Assembly: GCF_014648435.1 (NCBI RefSeq)
Contig: NZ_BMRC01000012.1
Span: 1 to 64,000, forward strand
Origin: Nonomuraea spiralis
GTDB lineage: Bacteria; Actinomycetota; Actinomycetes; Streptosporangiales; Streptosporangiaceae
Direction: 5' to 3'
DNA length: 64,000 bases
The translations under genes were made by a program, and so were the position numbers. How positions within the stretch are numbered: position 1 is the stretch's first letter; each line of letters opens with the position of its first letter. The notes under the pieces were generated by a model that did not search any database, was not told the origin of the DNA, and saw only the letters and a program-made list of their open reading frames with translations. Below, in pieces: positions 16,684 through 24,760 of this stretch.

Positions 16684-17552
16684 CGATCGAGGACGACCTC
16701 GCCGACGCCATGGCGGCGCACGTCGCCGATGTTCAGGCCGGGCCCGGACTGGGCGGCGCCGTACGCCGGGGGCACCGCGCCCGCGTGACCAGGCTCCGCG
16801 TGGCGGGGGCGGCGATCGTCACGGCGGCGGTGGCCGTGACCGTGCCGGTGATGCTGAATCCCGGCGAACCCGCCGACAGCGGCCAGAACCAGGTCGTGAT
16901 GCGCAACGACGTGACCGTGCCCGACGTGACGGGCCGGCGCGCCACCGAGGCGGCGAAGGCGCTCCACGACGCCGGGCTGAAGGCCGCGCTCACCGGGATG
17001 CGGAGCGACAACGGCCTGGTGGGCACGCAGGAACCGGCCGCCGGCAAGGTCGTCGTGTGGGGCAGTACGGTCACGCTCGACGTCCAGTTGCCGCCCGCGC
17101 CGACGCCGCAGGCCCTGGGGGACCTCGGCGACGGGCGGGAGTTCGGCGGCATCCGGCTCACCTACCTGCCCGACGGGCTCGAATGGGGCAAATGGTCGAA
17201 GGACGATGTGGTCGGTCCCGGCAAGAGCTACACCACCAGCTTCCGGAAGCCGGGCCTCCAGCAGGCCGACTACGCCGTCCAGGTGATCGTGGCCCACGGC
17301 GCGTCCGCGGACGTGCTGTACGACTTCCGGCCGGAACGACAGACCAAGACGGCGGACCTCGGCGGGAGGCCTGCGAGGCTGTCCGGGGACGGCGACTCGG
17401 GGGCCGCCGGTGGCCCGGTCACGCCCACGGTCACCTGGAAGCTCCGCAAGGACCTGGCCGTCAAGCTGCTCATCGGCCCCGAGTACGCCAAGGAGATCGA
17501 CGCCATGAGTGAGCTGAGGAAGATCGCGAAAGGCGTCCGCCCGGTCCGGTGA
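16680..17552 (+). CDS. Membrane protein with PASTA-like domain, partner of SigE-type factor
   Basis: 290 residues. A cytoplasmic stretch of about 40 residues is followed by one membrane helix (VAGAAIVTAAVAVTVPVML, about 41-59). Outside the membrane, residues 75-137 read as one PASTA domain: VTVPDVTGRRATEAAKALHDAGL and later GSTVTLDV. PASTA domains bind peptidoglycan fragments or lipid II in Ser/Thr kinases and penicillin-binding proteins. The remainder is a domain I do not recognise. Coupled with a sigma factor, it may sense the cell wall; this is inference. Confidence 0.8.
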   Translation: MTIEDDLADAMAAHVADVQAGPGLGGAVRRGHRARVTRLRVAGAAIVTAAVAVTVPVMLNPGEPADSGQNQVVMRNDVTVPDVTGRRATEAAKALHDAGLKAALTGMRSDNGLVGTQEPAAGKVVVWGSTVTLDVQLPPAPTPQALGDLGDGREFGGIRLTYLPDGLEWGKWSKDDVVGPGKSYTTSFRKPGLQQADYAVQVIVAHGASADVLYDFRPERQTKTADLGGRPARLSGDGDSGAAGGPVTPTVTWKLRKDLAVKLLIGPEYAKEIDAMSELRKIAKGVRPVR

Positions 17553-17557
17553 CGCGC

Positions 17558-17609
17558 GGCGGCCGGCGCCGCCCGGCCCGGCCCGGTCGGCGTCGGCGTC
17601 GGCGTCGGC
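17558..17609. terminator. Hairpin plus GTCGGC repeats at convergent junction
   Basis: Between two convergent genes, 17558-17573 form a short G/C hairpin (GGCGGC, CGGC loop, GCCGCC). Beyond it, 17586-17609 are four exact tandem copies of GTCGGC, ending just before the stop of the minus-strand gene. A bidirectional terminator is plausible for the hairpin; the hexamer run may be a slippage product. Confidence 0.45.
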
Positions 17610-17612
17610 GCG

Positions 17613-18614
17613 TCAGCCGGTCAGGATGCCGCCGAGCACGTCGTCCAGGGTGACCACGCCGAGCACGCGTCCGGACTCGTCGGCGACGGCGGCGAGCTGG
17701 GCGCGGCGGGCGCGCATGACGGCCAGCACCTGGGCCAGGGTGGCGGTGGCGGGGACCTGCGGCAGGGCGCGCACGGGCAGCGGCTCGCGGGCGCCGTGCC
17801 CGTTCAGCGCGTCCAGGACGTGCAGGTAGCCGCGCAGCTCGGCGGGGTCGTCGCCGTGCACGGGGAAACGGGAGTGGCCGTGGCGGCCCGCGTAGTGTTG
17901 CAGGCCGGCGCTGTCGATGGTCTCGGGCACGCTGACGACCTCGCTCATCGGCACCATCACCGAGCCGGCCGGGCGGGCGTGCAGGGCGAGGGTGGCGATC
18001 ATGCGGTCGCGTTCGTCCTGGCGGAGCAGGCGGTGGCGGCGCGACTCCTCGATGAGCACGGGCAGCTCGCCGGAGGTGTAGACCGTACGGACCTCCTCGG
18101 CGGAGGGGACGCGCAGCAGCCGCAGCACCACCCCGGCCATGGCCTTGACCAGCGCGAGCAGCGGGCGGGTCGCCCTGGCCAGCACGAACAGCGGCGGCAC
18201 CAGCCACAGCGCGGCCACGTCCGGGGCGGACAGCGCCAGGTTCTTCGGCACCATCTCCCCGATGATCACGTGTGCGGCGACCACCAGCAGCAGGGCCAGC
18301 GCGAAGGCGACCGGATGGGTCAGCCGCTCGGGCAGCCCCACGGCGGCCAGCAGCGGCCCTACGGCCTCGGCCACCACCGGCTCGCCGACGGCCCCGAGCA
18401 CGAGCGAGGCCAGCGTCACGCCGAGCTGCGCCGCCGCCAGCATGGTGGGGACGGCGTTCATGGCGGCGAGCACGGCCTGAGCCCGGCGCGAGCCCTCGCG
18501 CGCCCGCGGCTCGATCAGGGTGCGGCGGGCGGAGATGAGGGCGAACTCCGCGCCCACGAAGAAGCCGTTGACGGCCAGCAGTGACACGATGACCAGCCCG
18601 TCGGCGAGGGTCAC
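17613..18614 (-). CDS. CNNM/CBS-domain membrane protein (hemolysin C-like)
   Basis: 333 residues from GTG 18614, which overlaps the upstream stop as GTGA. An N-terminal CNNM transmembrane domain (VNGFFVGAEFALISARRTLIE; IIGEMVPKNLALSAP) is followed by a CBS pair. Unlike its upstream paralogue it ends after the CBS domains and lacks the CorC_HlyC domain. The family is linked to Mg2+ or Co2+ efflux and homeostasis. The two paralogues may work as a heteromer, which is inferred from their overlap. Confidence 0.88.
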   Translation of the reverse strand: MTLADGLVIVSLLAVNGFFVGAEFALISARRTLIEPRAREGSRRAQAVLAAMNAVPTMLAAAQLGVTLASLVLGAVGEPVVAEAVGPLLAAVGLPERLTHPVAFALALLLVVAAHVIIGEMVPKNLALSAPDVAALWLVPPLFVLARATRPLLALVKAMAGVVLRLLRVPSAEEVRTVYTSGELPVLIEESRRHRLLRQDERDRMIATLALHARPAGSVMVPMSEVVSVPETIDSAGLQHYAGRHGHSRFPVHGDDPAELRGYLHVLDALNGHGAREPLPVRALPQVPATATLAQVLAVMRARRAQLAAVADESGRVLGVVTLDDVLGGILTG

Positions 18615-19921
18615 GGCCGCTCCCCCGCCCGGCGCGGCGCGGTCAGGGTGACCTGCTCGACGCGGCGGCCCCGCATGGCCTCCACCCGCAGGGTCCACTC
18701 CCGCACCGCCACCTCGTCCCCCGGGCCGGGGATGCGGCCGAGCGCGGCCATCACCAGCCCGGCCAGCGTCTCGTACGGGCCTTCCGGCATGCGGAAGCCG
18801 GTTCGTTCCTCGACCTCGTCGGCGCGCAGCAGCGCGGGCAGGCCGACCGAGGCGCCCGGCGGGAGCAACACGGGCGAGGGCTCGTCGGAGTGCTCCTCAG
18901 GCAGGTCGTACTCGTCGGCGATGTCGCCGATCAGCTCCTCCACCAGGTCCTCGACGGTGACGACGCCGGCGAAGCCGCCGTACTCGTCGATCACGACGGC
19001 CATCTCGGCGCGGGCCGAGCCGAGGCGCTCCCGTACGATCTCCAGCCGCAGCGTCCCGGGCACCTGGAGGGCGGGCCTGGCGATCGCGGCCACCGGAGTG
19101 CCGTCGCGTTCGGCCAGGGGCACCGCGCACGCGCCCGGGACGCTCGCGATGCCGAGGATGTCGTCGCGTTCCTCGCCGCATACCGGGATGCGCAGGTGGC
19201 GGCGGCTCCTGGCCAGCTTGAGGAACTCGGTGACGCTGGTGGTGCCCGGCACGGTCACGCAGTCGGTACGGGGTGTCATGGCCTCGGCCGCGGTCTTGTC
19301 GCCGAAGCGCAGGGCCCGCTGGAGCATGGCGGCGGTGGAGGGCTGGAGCACGCCCGCCTCGGCGGACAGGCGTACCAGGAGGCCCAGTTCCTCGGGCGAG
19401 CGGGCGGAGGCCAGCTCCTCCTGCGGCTCGGCGCCGACCCAGCGTACGATCGCGTCGGCCACCGCGTTGCAGAGCCGGATCAGCGGCCCGAACGCCGCCG
19501 AGAACGCCCGCTGCGGCGGCGTCGCCAGCCGGGCCACGGCGAGCGGCCTGGACAGGGCGGCGTTCTTCGGCACCAGCTCGCCCAGCACCATCTGCGCCAC
19601 CGTGGACAGGGCGATCGCGACCACCACCGGCACGACCTCGACGCCGCCGAGCAGCGGGTCGAGCAGGTCGGCGATGGCGGGTTCGGCGACGACGCCGAGC
19701 AGCAGAGAGGTGACCGTGATGCCGAGCTGGGCGCCCGACAGGTGGAACGACAACCGTTGCACCGCGGCCTCGATGCCCTGGGCGCCCCGGTCGCCGTCCT
19801 CGGCGAGCTGGCGGACCTGGCCGCGTTCGACGGTGACGAGGGAGAACTCGGCCGCGACGAAGACGCCGTTGGCCAGGATCAGGGCGAGGGCAGCGAGCAG
19901 GTAGACGGCGTCGAGGAGCAC
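18611..19921 (-). CDS. CNNM/CBS/CorC_HlyC membrane protein (hemolysin C-like)
   Basis: 436 residues. Full family architecture: CNNM membrane domain (LANGVFVAAEFSLVTVERGQV; VLGELVPKNAALSRP), CBS pair with MTPRTDCVTVPG and VVIDEYGGFAGVVTVEDLVEELIGDI, then a C-terminal CorC_HlyC domain with acidic residues. Predicted inner-membrane protein for divalent cation homeostasis. Same-strand gene downstream is a shorter paralogue with overlapping start. Confidence 0.9.
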   Translation of the reverse strand: MLLDAVYLLAALALILANGVFVAAEFSLVTVERGQVRQLAEDGDRGAQGIEAAVQRLSFHLSGAQLGITVTSLLLGVVAEPAIADLLDPLLGGVEVVPVVVAIALSTVAQMVLGELVPKNAALSRPLAVARLATPPQRAFSAAFGPLIRLCNAVADAIVRWVGAEPQEELASARSPEELGLLVRLSAEAGVLQPSTAAMLQRALRFGDKTAAEAMTPRTDCVTVPGTTSVTEFLKLARSRRHLRIPVCGEERDDILGIASVPGACAVPLAERDGTPVAAIARPALQVPGTLRLEIVRERLGSARAEMAVVIDEYGGFAGVVTVEDLVEELIGDIADEYDLPEEHSDEPSPVLLPPGASVGLPALLRADEVEERTGFRMPEGPYETLAGLVMAALGRIPGPGDEVAVREWTLRVEAMRGRRVEQVTLTAPRRAGERP

Positions 19922-20027
19922 GTCAGCCGCGGCCCTGGGATAACACGGCGGGGGGTCGCGGACGGTCGGCCGCGGGATGTCGGCCGGGCTCAGACTTCAC
20001 GGGCGAAAGCTAACATCCCTTCTTCGC

Positions 20028-20066
20028 CGCGCGGAAGACCACGACCTTCGCGCGGAAGACCACGAC
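20028..20066. repeat. 21-bp tandem duplication
   Basis: An 18-base segment (CGCGCGGAAGACCACGAC) occurs at 20028-20045 and again at 20049-20066. It lies between the CNNM gene start and the PPOX gene stop. The rest of the 182-bp gap holds no gene; the promoter of the CNNM pair should be here. Confidence 0.8.
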
Positions 20067-20103
20067 GACCCGCCTGCCCAGGGTCCCGACCGGCCGTCCG
20101 TGA

Positions 20104-20508
20104 TCACACGTTGCCCAGCACGCGGGTCACCTGGATCTCCACCACCACCCGGGACGGGTTGGGCCGGGGCGGCTTGTAGCGGGCGGCGTAGCGGCGCTCG
20201 GCGTCGGCGACCAGCTCGGGGTCGGTGCGCAGCACGGCCCGCCCCTCCAGGGTGGACCAGCGGCGGCCGTCGACCTGGCACAGCGACACCAGAGCGCCGT
20301 CCTCGCCGATCAGCCGCGCCTTGTGCGAGGTCCCGGAGGTGATCACGCGGGCGGTCGCGGTCTCCAGGTCGAGGGTCGCGCCGACGGGCACCGCGTGCGG
20401 CGGGCCGCCGGGTCGCGCGGTGGCGAGCGTGCACAGGTGCCGCTCCTGCCAGAACACGGCGAACGCCTCGCCCAGCTCGGCCAGGTCCACGGTCCTCCTC
20501 AGGTCCAC
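20104..20508 (-). CDS. PPOX-fold F420/flavin-dependent oxidoreductase-like protein
   Basis: 134 residues from GTG 20508 (128 from GTG 20490). Small split-barrel protein of the pyridoxamine 5'-phosphate oxidase-like group: FWQERHLCTLATARPGGPPHAVPVGATLDL and VITSGTSHKARL are typical of actinobacterial PPOX-class proteins that bind F420 or FMN. Substrate unknown. The translation start region is duplicated: an 18-bp tandem repeat (20484-20519) gives two copies of GAGGAGGACC-GTG in the same frame. ATG at 20538 is also in frame but has no ribosome binding site. Confidence 0.8.
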   Translation of the reverse strand: MDLRRTVDLAELGEAFAVFWQERHLCTLATARPGGPPHAVPVGATLDLETATARVITSGTSHKARLIGEDGALVSLCQVDGRRWSTLEGRAVLRTDPELVADAERRYAARYKPPRPNPSRVVVEIQVTRVLGNV

Positions 20509-20519
20509 GGTCCTCCTCA
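20484..20519. repeat. 18-bp tandem repeat duplicating a ribosome binding site and start
   Basis: Two exact 18-bp units at 20484-20501 and 20502-20519. On the minus strand each unit contains GAGGAGG and a GTG, in frame with the PPOX gene. Either GTG could start translation. Confidence 0.9.
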
Positions 20520-20598
20520 GGTCTCGGGCGAGCGACATCGTACGCCCGCGCCGCCGCCGCCGGTGACCGGCGCTCCCGCCGGGGCCGGCCCGCGGGAC

Positions 20599-21291
20599 TC
20601 AGGAGGCCGGGCCCTGGCGGGCGTGCGAGGTGTAGATCCCGACCTCGTCGGGCCGGATCAGGCCGTCCTGGATGGCGCAGATGAGCAGTTTCTCCTTCGT
20701 CGGCGCGGGCCGCCCGGCCGCCGCGTACTTGACCCTGGCCCGGTCGATGTACTGGCGTACGGTGCGTTCCTTGATGCCCATGCGGGCCGCGACCGACGCC
20801 TTCGACATCGACTGGAACCAGAACAGCAGCGCCGCCCGTTCCTTGTCGGACAGCTGGGGGCGGTGCGGGCCCTCGTCGGTGGCGATGGCCTGGGCCATGG
20901 GCAGCGTCACCGACGGCCGGTCGGCGGCCACCTCCATGATCGTCTCCAGGCAGGACTCCCGCGTGGCCCGGCCCTTGCCGATGAACGCCGACGCGCCCGC
21001 GTCCAGCACCGCCCGGACGATCTCGGGCTCCTCGTGCTCGGAGAAGACGATCACCCGCTGGCCCTCCGCGCACAGCCCGCCCACCCGGTCGGCGACCATC
21101 GTGCCGTTGAGGTTGAGGTCGAGCAGCAGCACGTCGGCGGCCACCCCCCGGACGGACTCGATCGTGGGCCCCTGCGCGACCAGCTCCACGCCGCTGCCCG
21201 GCCCGAACCACGAGCGCACGCCGTCCACCACCACCTGGTGGTCCTCCACCAGCGCGACCGTCACGGGCGCTGCCAGATGCTGTTGACCCAT
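20599..21291 (-). CDS. Response regulator, NarL/LuxR-like
   Basis: 230 residues from ATG 21291, with GGGGAGGT directly ahead. Receiver domain: VALVEDHQVVVDGVRSWF (acidic pair), DVLLLDLNLNGT with the phospho-accepting aspartate, VIVFSEHEEPE (Ser/Thr switch region) and FIGKGRA (conserved lysine). The C-terminal domain is an atypical helix-turn-helix (LSDKERAALLFWFQSMSKASVAARMGIKERTVRQYIDRARVKY) rather than a textbook GerE sequence. It overlaps the sensor-like gene upstream by 31 bp and is the output of the three-gene unit. Confidence 0.88.
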   Translation of the reverse strand: MGQQHLAAPVTVALVEDHQVVVDGVRSWFGPGSGVELVAQGPTIESVRGVAADVLLLDLNLNGTMVADRVGGLCAEGQRVIVFSEHEEPEIVRAVLDAGASAFIGKGRATRESCLETIMEVAADRPSVTLPMAQAIATDEGPHRPQLSDKERAALLFWFQSMSKASVAARMGIKERTVRQYIDRARVKYAAAGRPAPTKEKLLICAIQDGLIRPDEVGIYTSHARQGPAS

Positions 21292-22379
21292 ACCTCCCCT
21301 CCCTGGCGCTGGTAGGTGACCACGACCCCGCTGGGCTCGCGCACCGGGACGGGACTGACCGGCAGGTCGTCGTTGTCGGCGACGACGGCCACGCTCACCA
21401 TGGCCGACATCGCCGACACGGTGACCCTGGCCCGCGAGCGGGCGCCGTCCAGCGCCAGGACGGGCGCCCTGAGCAGATCCTCCCGTACGCCCTCGGGCAG
21501 CGCGGGCAGGTTCTCCCCGAACGGCGGCGCGGTCACCAGCACCTGGCGGCGTTCGGCCGCGTCGATGCGCTCGCGCAGGGCCGACACCAGCGCGTCCGGC
21601 ACGTCCTCGCGTTCGGTGATCAGGCGGCGCAGCCGCATGGCCCCGGCCGTGCAGTCCTCGCGCACCCGGGGGTCGCCGGGGTCGGCGCCGTCGGCGAGCT
21701 GCTGGAGCAGCGACTCGGCCACGTCCCGGATGGCGGCGTACCTGCGGATGCGGTCGGCGTGGATGCTCCTGGCCGACTCGCGCCAGGCGTCGTCGGCGGT
21801 GAGCCTGCGGGCCAGCAGCACGGCGTCCTCGGCGCGGGCGCGCAGCAGGGCGCAGCCGGCCGTGTAGCCGAGCTGCATGGTGACGCCGCCGACGATGACC
21901 ACCAGGTACTTGGCGACCGAGACGCGGTCGAGCGTCCCCGCCACGGTCATCGCGGCCAGCATGACGACGGCGTTGACGGCCAGGAACGCGGCCAGCTCCG
22001 TGCGCCAGCGCGGCCGGTTCCAGGCCAGCATGACGCCCAGCCAGCCGACCGACCCCCACCCCCAGTCGCTGATGCCGAGCAGGTCCTGCGGGCGGCAGGC
22101 CACGATCACCGCGACGTCGGCGGCCAGCGCCGCGACGGCGAGCCAGAGGATCCGGCCGGGGCCGCGCGAGGTGCGCGAGAGCGACAGGCCGGCGACCACG
22201 CCGACGGCCGTGTAGAGGATCCAGGCCGCGGCGGCGAGCAGCGGCCAGCGGAAGGAGCTCCAGCCGGTGACGGTGACGGTGAGGTCGTAGCCGGTGTGCC
22301 AGAAGCCGGCGATGACGGCCGCGCCGAGCGCGGTGTAGCGGGCGTAGCGCTGGGCGACCTGCTCGATGTCGTCGGTCAC
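21261..22379 (-). CDS. Membrane sensor-like protein without visible ATPase domain
   Basis: 372 residues from GTG 22379 (GTGA overlap with the preceding gene). Several membrane helices occupy about residues 15-180. A helical segment with SIHADRIRRYAAIRDVAESLLQQLADG and a predicted second helix resembles a kinase dimerisation region. I cannot find N, G1 or G2 boxes of a HATPase domain in the last 120 residues, which look like a degenerate version of one. It sits between a sensor with the ATPase and a response regulator, so it may be a regulatory partner of that kinase. Confidence 0.7.
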   Translation of the reverse strand: MTDDIEQVAQRYARYTALGAAVIAGFWHTGYDLTVTVTGWSSFRWPLLAAAAWILYTAVGVVAGLSLSRTSRGPGRILWLAVAALAADVAVIVACRPQDLLGISDWGWGSVGWLGVMLAWNRPRWRTELAAFLAVNAVVMLAAMTVAGTLDRVSVAKYLVVIVGGVTMQLGYTAGCALLRARAEDAVLLARRLTADDAWRESARSIHADRIRRYAAIRDVAESLLQQLADGADPGDPRVREDCTAGAMRLRRLITEREDVPDALVSALRERIDAAERRQVLVTAPPFGENLPALPEGVREDLLRAPVLALDGARSRARVTVSAMSAMVSVAVVADNDDLPVSPVPVREPSGVVVTYQRQGGEVWVNSIWQRP

Positions 22380-23554
22380 GGCCGCCACCACAGGCTCACC
22401 CGGGTGCCGGTGTCGCCGGAGGAGATCCGGGCGCCGCCGCCGCGCAGCGCGTTCATCGTGTCGAGGATCGAGCCGCGTACGCCGAACCGGTCGGGCGGCA
22501 GGCGGTCCTGGTCGAACCCGTGCCCGGCGTCGGCGACCTCCACCCGGATCTCGCCGTCGTGCCTGCTGGAGACGAGGACGGCCTCGGCCACCCCGGCGTG
22601 CAGCGCGACGTTGGCCAGGGCCTCGGTGACGGCGCGGGCGAAGTGCTCGGCGACGTCGCCGGGGACGGTCTGCGGGGTCAGGCGGCGGCGTACGTCCAGG
22701 CCGGGCACGCGGCCGGCGACCTCGTCGAGCAGGGAGTCCAGGGCGATGGGCGCGGCCTCCGCGCGCGGCCGGTCGCGCAGCTTCTCCAGCGCCGCGAGGT
22801 CGGTGCGCACCTGGGAGCGCAGGGTGGCCGAGTGCTCGTCGTAGGTACCGAGGCCGACCATGGTCAGGGTGTGCAGGGCGGTCTCGTGGATGCTGGCGAC
22901 CTGGCGTAACTCGTCCTCGCGGCGCAGCCGTTCGACCATGAGGGCGATCTCGGCCCGCGCGCTCTCCCGCAGGAACGCGTCGGCGGAGGCGGCCGAGCGG
23001 CGCAGCAGCGTCATCAGCATCACGATCGCGAGCAGCTGGACGGTGTGGATCCCCAGCGTGCCGGCCACGTCCTGGGAGGGCGCCGCGAGCCGCACCCCGG
23101 CCAGGTACGCCCCGGCCACGGCCAGTCCGGCGGGCACCGCCACCCGGGGCCGCCAGGTGACCCCGGCGACGATGATCGTCATGGTGACCAGCCCCGCGAT
23201 CCAGCTCGATCCGGCGTCGAGCGCCTCGACGGCCACGAGGTGGCGCTGGGCCAGGCAGGCCGCCACGGTGGTCGCCGTGTCACCGGCCACCAGCCAGTTC
23301 GGCAGCGGCTCCTCGCGCCGCAGCCGGCGCAGGTACAGCCCGGTCCACACCAGACCGGCCGCCAGTACGGGCGCCAGCCACGCGAGCGAGACCGGCGGGA
23401 CCGCGCCGAGCGCCGCCGCGACCACCGACACCAGGCCGACCGCGCCGCGCGCGCCCGCGGCGGTACGCGCGACGGCCTTCTCCAGCTGCCAGGTCGCGGA
23501 GTCGTATCTCGTGTCGGATCTCTTGCCGAGTCCGGTGGAGCCGGGGTGAGCCAT
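22376..23554 (-). CDS. Sensor histidine kinase with HATPase domain
   Basis: 392 residues. About six membrane segments fill residues 30-190. A dimerisation-like helix contains VASIHETALHTLTMVG, and the C-terminal ATP-binding domain has EALANVALHAGV (N box), VADAGHGFD (G1) and GVRGSILDTM (G2-like). The phosphorylated histidine is not obvious; the two His in IHETALH are candidates. First gene of an overlapping trio with a second sensor-like protein and a response regulator; the stimulus is unknown. Confidence 0.82.
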   Translation of the reverse strand: MAHPGSTGLGKRSDTRYDSATWQLEKAVARTAAGARGAVGLVSVVAAALGAVPPVSLAWLAPVLAAGLVWTGLYLRRLRREEPLPNWLVAGDTATTVAACLAQRHLVAVEALDAGSSWIAGLVTMTIIVAGVTWRPRVAVPAGLAVAGAYLAGVRLAAPSQDVAGTLGIHTVQLLAIVMLMTLLRRSAASADAFLRESARAEIALMVERLRREDELRQVASIHETALHTLTMVGLGTYDEHSATLRSQVRTDLAALEKLRDRPRAEAAPIALDSLLDEVAGRVPGLDVRRRLTPQTVPGDVAEHFARAVTEALANVALHAGVAEAVLVSSRHDGEIRVEVADAGHGFDQDRLPPDRFGVRGSILDTMNALRGGGARISSGDTGTRVSLWWRP

Positions 23555-23594
23555 GTGCGGTCCGCCCGCGAAGAGAGCACAGGACGGATCTCAC

Positions 23595-23625
23595 GATATC
23601 GGTTATGAACAGGCTTGTTCCTGAT
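23595..23625. promoter_or_regulatory. Inverted repeat upstream of sensor kinase operon
   Basis: GAACA at 23607-23611 and TGTTC at 23616-23620 form an inverted repeat with a four-base spacer, flanked by ATATC and GATAT. It lies about 50-70 bp upstream of the kinase start in locally A/T-rich DNA, a suitable place for a promoter or operator. Confidence 0.4.
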
Positions 23626-23738
23626 ATGACGGTCGGCAGCACGGCGGTTTCCATGGCTCTTTCCTCGGACCGGCGGCTCTCCGGTGGCGCGTGCGCCGCC
23701 CTGCCCCACTGTGGGCCGCCGGGGCCCGCCGGGACATG

Positions 23739-23782
23739 ACGGCCGATCGGCCGTCGTGCCGCCACGACGGCCGATCAGCCGT
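23739..23782. promoter_or_regulatory. Paired mirrored palindromes, candidate double operator
   Basis: Two 19-base arms (23739-23757 and 23764-23782) are reverse complements at 18 of 19 positions, separated by GCCGCC. Each arm also contains its own palindrome: ACGGCCGATCGGCCGT, perfect in the left arm and with one mismatch in the right. The element lies between the divergent sensor operon and the PP2C gene, 66 bp before the latter's start. Likely a double binding site; a transcription terminator is the alternative. Confidence 0.55.
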
Positions 23783-23848
23783 CAGTCGCATCCCACGCAA
23801 GAGGGATGTACTGGGCAGGTGTCGTCGCGCGCGATGAGAGGGACGAAC

Positions 23849-24613
23849 ATGACCTTTTTCTCGATCTCGATTCTGCTCGGCTGCCTCTCCGTGATGGCGG
23901 TCCGCGGCCGCCGCGGGGGCTGGCCGCCGGGCATGCCCGCGGCGCGGCCCCGCCTGGTGACCGCGGGCGGCACGTACGACGGCTCGCACGGCCACCCCTC
24001 CGACGCCTACGTCGTCCAGGAACGGCTGATCGCGCTGGCCGACGGCCAGGGCGGCACGGAGGTCGCGCACACGGCCGCCGCCCTGGCCCTGGGCGCCGTG
24101 GTCTCCGCCCGCCCGCAGCACGCGGCCCGCCGCGACGAGGACATGGACGAGTGCGCCCAGTCCGCCCACCGGGCCCTGCGGCGGGCGGCGCTGCGCACGC
24201 CGTCCAAGCCGGGCCTGGTCACGACGCTGGACCTGCTGGTGCTCGACGCGGGTGAGACGCCGTGCCTGCGCTACGCCCACGTGGGCAACGGCGTGATCTG
24301 GCACTGCTCCAAGGGCGGCAAACCACAGCAGCTCACCACCTCGCACTCCTTCGACGACGGCCCGCTGCTGCGCGGGATCGGCCTGGCCTCCACGCTGAAC
24401 CCCGAGATCGGCAGCGTGCCGCTGCGGCCGGGGGACCGCGTGGCCGTCGTCACCGACGGCGTGGTCAAGGCGCTGGGCATCCACCGTCTGACCGAGTTGC
24501 TGGCCGTCGGCCCGTCCGCCGCCGCCTGCCTGGACCGGCTGTACGACGAGATCTCCGCCGCCGCGCCCAAGGACGACTCCACGATCGTGGTCGCCGACTT
24601 CGTCACCGCCTGA
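23849..24613 (+). CDS. PP2C-like protein phosphatase with N-terminal membrane helix
   Basis: 254 residues from ATG 23849 with AGGGA upstream. Residues 2-18 (TFFSISILLGCLSVMAV) form a single membrane anchor or signal. The rest follows the PP2C fold: SDAYVV (usually NED-x-Y), ALADGQGG with the metal-binding aspartate, YAHVGNG, PLRPGDRVAVVTDGVVKAL and the terminal KDDSTIVV. The first motif lacks the usual Asn/Glu. It probably removes phosphates from Ser/Thr (or acts as an RsbU/SpoIIE-like regulator). It is divergent from the sensor trio, which suggests a functional link. Confidence 0.75.
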   Translation: MTFFSISILLGCLSVMAVRGRRGGWPPGMPAARPRLVTAGGTYDGSHGHPSDAYVVQERLIALADGQGGTEVAHTAAALALGAVVSARPQHAARRDEDMDECAQSAHRALRRAALRTPSKPGLVTTLDLLVLDAGETPCLRYAHVGNGVIWHCSKGGKPQQLTTSHSFDDGPLLRGIGLASTLNPEIGSVPLRPGDRVAVVTDGVVKALGIHRLTELLAVGPSAAACLDRLYDEISAAAPKDDSTIVVADFVTA

Positions 24614-24632
24614 CCTCCGTCCCTCCCTGGAA

Positions 24633-24667
24633 CGTGCCACCCGGTACGGCGGGGGCCGGGTGGCGCG
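24633..24667. terminator. Hairpin after PP2C-like gene
   Basis: GCCACCCGG (24636-24644) pairs perfectly with CCGGGTGGC (24656-24664), extendable by three more pairs including one G-U. It begins 20 bp after the PP2C stop, between two convergent genes, and could terminate from both sides. No U-tract. Confidence 0.65.
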
Positions 24668-24760
24668 GAGGGGATCAGGCCGGGCGCCGATATCGGCCGT
24701 ATGCGGGAGGGGATCGGGCCGGGCGCCGATATCGGCCGTATGCGGGAGGCGTCAGGCCAG
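24667..24760. repeat. 39-bp tandem repeat containing palindromes and a stop-codon copy
   Basis: Units at 24667-24705 and 24706-24744 differ at one base; a partial third unit (24745-24760) is the 3' end of the minus-strand gene, including its stop. Each full unit holds the 12-bp palindrome GCCGATATCGGC. The first unit keeps the stop triplet (TCA on the plus strand at 24675); the second has lost it. Confidence 0.9.
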
